DNA of 64,000 nt from Afipia sp. OHSU_II-C1 (GTDB taxonomy: Bacteria; Pseudomonadota; Alphaproteobacteria; Rhizobiales; Xanthobacteraceae): contig NZ_APJI01000010.1 of assembly GCF_000497575.1 (NCBI RefSeq), positions 124,001 through 188,000 of the forward strand, written 5' to 3'. Below, piece by piece: positions 57,031 to 64,000 of this stretch (position 1 is its first letter; the number at the start of each line of letters is the position of its first letter). The position numbers and the translations under genes are program-made. The notes under the pieces were generated by a model, which saw only the letters and a list, made by a program, of their open reading frames with translations, was not told the DNA's origin and ran no database searches.

Positions 57031-59475
57031 TCAGCCAAATCGATCCTCTTCCTCGGCGACGAGAATCTCGCGTTTTCCGGCGTGATTTGCCTGTCCGACG
57101 ATACCTTCCAGCTCCATCCGCTCCATCAGGGTGGCGGCGCGGTTGTAACCGATCTGGAGCCGCCGCTGGATGTAGCTGGTCGATGCCTTGCGGTCGCGTT
57201 TCACGATGGCGACGGCCTGCTGGAACAGGTCGCCTTCGCCGCCGTTGGCGCCCATGCTGGTGCCGTCGAACACGGCGTTGCCGTCCTCGTCGGTTTCCTC
57301 TTCCGCAGTGACCGCCTCGAGATATTCCGGCTGTCCCTGCGACTTGAGATGACGGACGATCTTTTCGACTTCCTCGTCCGACACGAACGGGCCATGGACG
57401 CGGCTGATGCGCCCGCCGCCCGCCATATACAACATATCGCCCTGGCCGAGCAGTTGCTCTGCGCCCATTTCGCCAAGAAGCACGCGGCTGTCGATCTTCG
57501 AGGTGACCTGGAAGGAGATACGCGTCGGGAAGTTCGCCTTGATGGTGCCCGTGATGACGTCCACCGAGGGGCGCTGCGTGGCGAGAATCACATGGAGACC
57601 CGCGGCGCGTGCCATCTGTGCGAGGCGCTGCACCGCGCCCTCAATGTCCTTGCCGGCGACCATCATCAGGTCGGCCATTTCATCCACAATGATGACGATA
57701 TAGGGCAACGGTTCGAGTTCGAGTCTCTCTTCCTCGTAGATCGCCTTGCCGGTTTCCTTGTCAAAGCCGGTTTGGACGGTGCGGGTCAGTTCCTCACCCT
57801 TGGCCTTCGCCTCGGCGACGCGCGTGTTGTAGCCGTCGATGTTGCGGACGCCGAGTTTCGCCATGTTCTTGTAGCGTTGCTCCATCTCGCGCACGGCCCA
57901 TTTCAGCGCGACGACCGCCTTCTTCGGATCGGTCACCACCGGCGTCAGCAGATGCGGAATGCCGTCATAGACCGACAGTTCGAGCATCTTCGGATCGACC
58001 ATGATGAGGCGGCACTGGTCCGGGCGCAGGCGATAGAGCAGCGACAGGATCATGGTATTGATGCCGACCGACTTGCCCGAGCCGGTGGTGCCGGCGATCA
58101 GAAGATGCGGCATGCGCGCCAGATCGACGATCACCGGCTCGCCGCCGATGGTCTTGCCGAGGCACAGCGGCAGCTTCGCGGTGCTCCCGGTTGCCTCCTT
58201 CGCGTTGAGCAGTTCGCGCAGGTAAACTGTCTCGCGCTTGACGTTTGGCAATTCGATGCCAATGGCGTTGCGCCCGGAGACGACCGCGACACGCGCCGAA
58301 ACTGCACTCATTGAGCGTGCAATGTCGTCGGCAAGGCCGATCACGCGCGACGACTTGATGCCCGGTGCGGGTTCGAGCTCGTAAAGCGTCACGACAGGTC
58401 CGGGGCTGGCTTTCACGATTTCGCCGCGCACGCCGAAATCCTGCAACACACCTTCCAGGGCGCGCGAATTCGTCTCAAGCTCGTCCTTGCTCAACGTGAA
58501 GCGATCCGATGCTTTCGGAGCGGCGAGAACGGAGATCGGCGGCAGCACGAACACGCCCTTGCGTCCGGAAGATTTCGGTTCGGCACGCTTGCGGGCACGC
58601 GGCGCGGGCTCTTCGTCTTCTTCCTCGTCCTCTTCTTCCTCTTCGTATTCGTCCTGTGGTACCAGCGACGGAGCGCGGCGTTCCCCGCCGAGATTTGGCT
58701 CCATGCGCTCGAACGATCGCGTGCGTTGTGATTCGGATCGTCCGACCATCATGGCGAAAAGCGCGGAGCCCATGCGGACGATGCGCGCCTTTGCACTCAT
58801 CGCCGCATGGACGAGCCATCCCAGCGAGATCGATCTGCGATCATCTTCCTCGAAATCCTCTTCGTCTTCGATCATCGGCGGCCGTGTGCGCTCCACGATC
58901 TTTTCCTGCGCGCCCGCGCCGCATGCAAAGACGAAGCTCCCGATCATCGCGGCGAACAGGATGATGCCGAGCACGATACGATAGATCAGGCCGGGCGGGC
59001 CGAACACGACGGCCGGGAAACGCACCAGCGCATCGCCGACGACGCCGCCAAGTCCGGTCGGCAACGGCCATGCGCCGCTGCGCGGCAGGCAGCTTGCAAA
59101 TCCTGCCGCGATCACCGCGCACAGAATCCAGCACGCGATCCGAAGCGCTTCGCGGTCGAAGTGACGATGCGTCACCAGTCGCCATCCCCAGACCGCCACG
59201 GGGAGAATCAGCATGATCGCTCCGAGTCCGAGAATCTGCATCAGCATGTCGGCGCCGATTGCGCCCGGACGGCCCATGAGGTTGCGGATCGGACCTGAGG
59301 TCGCGTGGCTGAGGCTCGGGTCCTGCACAGACCAGGTCATCAGAGCCGCGGCGACGACACAGGAGAGGGCGATGACGCCGAGGCCGGCGAGTTCGCGCAG
59401 GCGACGCGCCAGCATCTCGCGTAATGGATCGGAAATCTGGCCGACGATGGGAATAACGCGTTCGATCGCTGGCAT
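57031..59475 (-). CDS. ftsK: DNA translocase FtsK
   Basis: An 814-residue FtsK/SpoIIIE. Four or so membrane helices (to about residue 200), an acidic/basic linker rich in Glu runs (about 275-310), and the motor: Walker [13 protein letters not shown] near residue 460, Walker [31 protein letters not shown] motif. The C-terminal gamma domain ([26 protein letters not shown]) reads KOPS. It pumps chromosome ends through the division septum and activates XerCD at dif. It precedes lolA in one unit, 85 bp apart. Confidence 0.97.
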   Translation of the reverse strand: MPAIERVIPIVGQISDPLREMLARRLRELAGLGVIALSCVVAAALMTWSVQDPSLSHATSGPIRNLMGRPGAIGADMLMQILGLGAIMLILPVAVWGWRLVTHRHFDREALRIACWILCAVIAAGFASCLPRSGAWPLPTGLGGVVGDALVRFPAVVFGPPGLIYRIVLGIILFAAMIGSFVFACGAGAQEKIVERTRPPMIEDEEDFEEDDRRSISLGWLVHAAMSAKARIVRMGSALFAMMVGRSESQRTRSFERMEPNLGGERRAPSLVPQDEYEEEEEDEEEDEEPAPRARKRAEPKSSGRKGVFVLPPISVLAAPKASDRFTLSKDELETNSRALEGVLQDFGVRGEIVKASPGPVVTLYELEPAPGIKSSRVIGLADDIARSMSAVSARVAVVSGRNAIGIELPNVKRETVYLRELLNAKEATGSTAKLPLCLGKTIGGEPVIVDLARMPHLLIAGTTGSGKSVGINTMILSLLYRLRPDQCRLIMVDPKMLELSVYDGIPHLLTPVVTDPKKAVVALKWAVREMEQRYKNMAKLGVRNIDGYNTRVAEAKAKGEELTRTVQTGFDKETGKAIYEEERLELEPLPYIVIIVDEMADLMMVAGKDIEGAVQRLAQMARAAGLHVILATQRPSVDVITGTIKANFPTRISFQVTSKIDSRVLLGEMGAEQLLGQGDMLYMAGGGRISRVHGPFVSDEEVEKIVRHLKSQGQPEYLEAVTAEEETDEDGNAVFDGTSMGANGGEGDLFQQAVAIVKRDRKASTSYIQRRLQIGYNRAATLMERMELEGIVGQANHAGKREILVAEEEDRFG

Positions 59476-59479
59476 TGTT

Positions 59480-60712
59480 TTACGAGCCCCGAGCTTCGTT
59501 CAGGACGTCGACCATACGGTGCAACGCCTCAGCCGTTGTTTCACTGTCCTGTTGCACCAAGGCGACGCGGATGTATCCGGCGCCGGGGTTGCTGCCATCT
59601 GCCTGCGGCCGCGCCAGATAACTTCCGGGGATAACGCGCACGCCGCCATCCCTGAAAAGCCTCACCGTCGCGGCTTCATCGCCGCCATGCGCGGAGACAT
59701 CGAGCCAGATGCAGAATCCGCCCGCAGGCCGCCGGTAACCGAAACGGTTGCCGAGGATCTGATCCGCGAGATCGAACTTGATCCGATAGAGCCTGCGATT
59801 CTCGTCGACATGGGTTTCGTCGCCATAGGCGGCGACGGCGACGTGCTGAAGCGGCACCGGGACCTGGGGCGCCGCGACATTGCGCAGCTCATGGAAGCGC
59901 GCGAGGAAGTTTTTGTCGCCGGCAACAAAGCCGACGCGCAGGCCCGGCAGGTTTGATCGCTTGGAGAGCGACTGGAACGCGACCACGTTGGCGAAATCGT
60001 TTCCGGCGGATGCGAGCATGCTGCCGGGCGCTTCGCCGGTGTAGATTTCGGAATAGCATTCGTCGCTGAGCACGATGAAGCCGTGGCGGTCGGCGAGCTG
60101 CTTCACCCGGTCGAAGTAGGCGCGCGATGGCACCGAGCCCTGCGGGTTCGCAGGCGATGCCAGGTAGAAGGCGACGGTGCGGTCGAGGGTTTCCGCGCTT
60201 AGCGACTCGAGATCGGGCAGAAAGCCATTCTCGCGCGTGGTCGGCAAGAAGATCGCTTCACATCCGGCGGCCCGCGCACCCGCCGCATAGGCCGGATAGA
60301 ACGGATTGGGCATCAGGATCGCGGGCGTGCCCTTGCGCGGACTGACGTAGCGGGCCGCGGCGATGCCCGCGAAAAACAGGCCCTCCCGGCTGCCGTTGAG
60401 CACCAGAATTTCGGTGTCGGGGTCGATGGCCTTGGTCAGGCCGAATCGCCGCGAAGCCCAGCCGGCGGCGGCCTGCCGGAACGGCTCGATGCCCTTGGCA
60501 ATCGGGTAGCGGCCGAAGTCGCTGATATGGCTGGCCAGCACCGGTCCGACAAAACCCGGCACCGGATGCTGCGGCTCCCCAATTGACATATTTATCAATG
60601 GCTTACCGGGCGTGTAAGGGCTCAGCAGCTCGGTCAGCCGGGCAAACGGCGAGCGCTCGCCGTCTTGGGCGCCGGCGGCGGAAGCCGAGCGGGAAGAAGC
60701 GGTCATGGCCAT
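59480..60712 (-). CDS. PLP-dependent aminotransferase, class I/II (possibly DapC-type)
   Basis: A 410-residue fold-type I aminotransferase. [16 protein letters not shown] and [29 protein letters not shown], and the PLP Lys in [17 protein letters not shown] are conserved. It ends with a [11 protein letters not shown]rg-binding segment. The sequence groups with succinyldiaminopimelate-type transaminases (DapC) of alphaproteobacteria, but the amino donor and acceptor cannot be confirmed. It ends four bases before ftsK and may be cotranscribed with ftsK-lolA. Confidence 0.85.
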   Translation of the reverse strand: MAMTASSRSASAAGAQDGERSPFARLTELLSPYTPGKPLINMSIGEPQHPVPGFVGPVLASHISDFGRYPIAKGIEPFRQAAAGWASRRFGLTKAIDPDTEILVLNGSREGLFFAGIAAARYVSPRKGTPAILMPNPFYPAYAAGARAAGCEAIFLPTTRENGFLPDLESLSAETLDRTVAFYLASPANPQGSVPSRAYFDRVKQLADRHGFIVLSDECYSEIYTGEAPGSMLASAGNDFANVVAFQSLSKRSNLPGLRVGFVAGDKNFLARFHELRNVAAPQVPVPLQHVAVAAYGDETHVDENRRLYRIKFDLADQILGNRFGYRRPAGGFCIWLDVSAHGGDEAATVRLFRDGGVRVIPGSYLARPQADGSNPGAGYIRVALVQQDSETTAEALHRMVDVLNEARGS

Positions 60713-60882
60713 TCGAAAAACGCCAGCACTAGTAAGGTCCGTCGATCCTGCGGGTCGGTCAGGGGGCCACGCAGGATGTGATCACGTCACCATAGGTGCG
60801 GCGAGGTTAAGACGCGATTAACCATCGCGGCGCGGGCATGGTTTGCGGCGCTCCCCGAGAGATGAACCTGTCTGAAAAAGTA

Positions 60883-60908
60883 AGGGCCCCAGCTTGTGCT
60901 GGGGCCCT
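60883..60908 (-). terminator. Strong hairpin downstream of amtB
   Basis: An 11 bp perfect stem (60883-60893 with 60898-60908) with a four-base loop is followed on the minus strand by tta and ctttttc. It lies about 140 bp past the amtB stop and is the best intrinsic terminator in the window. Confidence 0.65.
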
Positions 60909-60957
60909 CCGACGGAAGGGGCATTGCCGGGTTTGTGCCCCAACCGTTGTTCAGAAG

Positions 60958-61001
60958 GATGATCCGGAAAAGTGGAAACCGGTTTTCCGATAAGATCATG
61001 C
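60958..61001. repeat. Short palindromic repeat unit of Rhizobiales type
   Basis: A unit reading ccggaaaagtggaaaccgg then ttttccg, flanked by gatgatc and gatcatgc, forms an imperfect palindrome. Very similar units are abundant in Bradyrhizobium-group genomes. It sits between the amtB stop and its terminator hairpin. The remaining 60713-60882 stretch shows no other feature I recognise. Confidence 0.65.
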
Positions 61002-61046
61002 TCACCAGAGAAGTCGCCGCGACCCGTAAGGATCGCGGCAGGTCGC

Positions 61047-62489
<1,443 letters not shown>

Positions 62490-62526
62490 TTGTTTGTACT
62501 CCTGATAAGATGAGGTTTGCGCGAAA

Positions 62527-62919
<393 letters not shown>

Positions 62920-62968
62920 TCACCGCGCGAAGACAGATCACTCCACGGGCACAGCCGGGTCCCTTAGA

Positions 62969-62984
62969 ATCAAATGCCGTGCCA
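62969..62984 (-). promoter_or_regulatory. Sigma-54 (RpoN)-like promoter of glnK-amtB
   Basis: On the minus strand TGGCAC (complement 62979-62984), GGCAT and TTGAT (complement 62969-62973) fit TGGCACG-N4-TTGCA except that the -12 GC reads GA. Nitrogen control of glnK-amtB by NtrC and RpoN is the rule in proteobacteria, which supports the call. Confidence 0.5.
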
Positions 62985-63196
62985 GAACCGGCGAAATCCC
63001 TAACGGTTTATGAATCCGAGGGTTTTTGGCTCCGGAGGGGGTGCGAAGAAATTGGGCTGTTTTGTCGCGCCTAAAACAGTGACAGTGATGCCAAAAACAT
63101 AGGCACACCAGACTGCCGACACATTCGTGCCCATCGGACAAGCAAAAGGTATCCGGCCGCCGAAAACGCGGGGGTAAATCCAACCAAATGGGGCGA

Positions 63197-64000
63197 TTAT
63201 TGGAGCGCTTCGCCGTGCTGGGTGATGTCGAGCCCTTCGACCTCATGCTCGTGCGGAACCCGCAGGCCCGCCAGCATGTCGACCATTTTGAGCAAGACGA
63301 ACGTCATCCCGCCCGTCCAAACGAACACAACGGCCACGCCATAGGCCTGGGTCAGCAGCAGCCTGGGATTGCCCTCGATCAGCCCAGCGGTCCCGCCAAT
63401 GGCGGCGGTCGCGAAGATGCCGGTCATCAGGGTGCCCAGCAGCCCGCCGATGCCGTGGATGCCGAACACGTCGAGGGTGTCGTCATAGTTGAAGCGGTGC
63501 TTGAGGCTGGTGCAGGCCCAGAAACAAATCACGCCGGCCGCCACACCGATCACGATGCCATGCCAGGGCTCCACGAAGCCCGAGGCGGGTGTGATCGTGC
63601 CGAGCCCCGCAACGGCGCCGGAGATCATGCCGAGCACCGACGGCTTGCGCCGCGTGACCCATTCGATCGCGCTCCACGTCAGCGCGCCGGCGCAGGCTGC
63701 CAGATGGGTTGCGAGGATCGCCATCACGGCGCGTGAGTTGGCCTGCAAGGCCGAGCCGCCGTTGAAGCCGAACCAGCCGACCCACAACAGGCCGGTGCCG
63801 ATCACCGCCAGCGAAAGATCGTAGGGCGCAAGGTTCTCGGTGCCGTAGCCGCGGCGTCGTCCCATCACAACGGCTGCGACCAGACCCGCGGTGCCGGCGC
63901 TGAGATGAACCACAAGGCCGCCGGCGAAATCGAGAACGCCGGCCTGCGCGAGAAAGCCGCCGCCCCACACCCAGTGCGCCAGCGGAATGTACACGACCGT
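63197..64000 (-). CDS. amtB: Second ammonium transporter, C-terminal part (runs off the window)
   Basis: About 268 codons are present; the N-terminal helices lie beyond the right edge, and the frame stays open to the end. VYIPLAHWVWGGGFLAQAGVLDFAGGLVVHLSAGTAGL holds the first pore His and DVFGIHGIGGLLGTLMTGIF the second. The C-terminal tail is short, ending LDITQHGEALQ. It is clearly paralogous to the amtB at 61047, but lacks the charged insert. It lies upstream of glnK on the same strand with a 331 bp gap, so it is probably transcribed separately. Confidence 0.95.
   Translation of the reverse strand, partial: TVVYIPLAHWVWGGGFLAQAGVLDFAGGLVVHLSAGTAGLVAAVVMGRRRGYGTENLAPYDLSLAVIGTGLLWVGWFGFNGGSALQANSRAVMAILATHLAACAGALTWSAIEWVTRRKPSVLGMISGAVAGLGTITPASGFVEPWHGIVIGVAAGVICFWACTSLKHRFNYDDTLDVFGIHGIGGLLGTLMTGIFATAAIGGTAGLIEGNPRLLLTQAYGVAVVFVWTGGMTFVLLKMVDMLAGLRVPHEHEVEGLDITQHGEALQ

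Noticed and set aside
56926-58314. A 462-codon plus-strand open frame
   Set aside because: It lies antisense to the ftsK motor domain and has no start signal or family motif; it is a codon-bias shadow.

Overview
The window is chromosomal, GC-rich, gene-dense alphaproteobacterial DNA. Gene content and order point to the Rhizobiales, most likely the Bradyrhizobium/Rhodopseudomonas/Afipia/Nitrobacter group (Nitrobacteraceae). Indicators are a rhizobial-type phosphatidylethanolamine N-methyltransferase (pmtA), an ornithine-lipid acyltransferase (olsB), the order ppsR-maf-coaE-dnaQ-secB, an hslV-DUF2585-hslU cluster, and dispersed GC-rich palindromic repeats. This is inference from protein families read by eye; no database search was run. 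No phage, insertion sequence, CRISPR array, tRNA or rRNA was seen, and the content is mostly housekeeping.

Layout, left to right. 1-10.7 kb: the end of pyrF, an FMN reductase and pmtA, then a heat-shock block (dnaJ-dnaK, grpE, hrcA) followed by rph-rdgB-hemW. 10.9-16.8 kb: a penicillin-binding-protein activator divergent from rsmI-yraN, then gshB, a PAS-like protein and an exported metallo-beta-lactamase-fold enzyme. 16.9-22.6 kb: a ComM-type ATPase, a hybrid histidine kinase and olsB. 22.7-27.5 kb, minus strand: coaA and the histidine genes hisE-hisF-hisA-hisH-DUF2628-hisB. 27.7-30.2 kb: the HslVU protease. 30.2-36.9 kb: smr, mltA, tim44-like, secB, dnaQ, coaE, maf and ppsR.

36.86-37.38 kb is a 522 bp gap that I read as a candidate chromosome replication origin. 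Genes diverge from it: dnaQ-coaE-maf-ppsR run leftward, while hemJ, rho, a GNAT gene, mnmE, mnmG, rsmG, parA and parB run rightward. It carries clustered GANTC sites, some in a 10 bp tandem repeat, several near-consensus DnaA-box-like 9-mers and an AT-rich stretch. The partition locus 4.3-9 kb away has four perfect 16 bp parS palindromes. Three lie in the mnmE-mnmG gap at 32-33 bp spacing and one lies inside rsmG.

46-60.7 kb: holA-lptE-leuS, a diguanylate cyclase, the YggS-family PLP protein, an L,D-transpeptidase, an OmpR-type regulator with a stand-alone cyclic-nucleotide-binding protein, exonuclease III, lolA-ftsK and an aminotransferase. 60.9-64 kb: a nitrogen module of glnK-amtB and a second, partial amtB, with a sigma-54-like promoter upstream of glnK.

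The less ordinary parts are the origin/parS region, two long tandem palindromes next to the dnaJ stop, a dispersed repeat whose hairpin shows compensatory changes between its two copies, possible leader ORFs or hairpins before secB and rho, and a long Lys/Pro-rich tail on MltA. I found no convincing undescribed multi-gene system.
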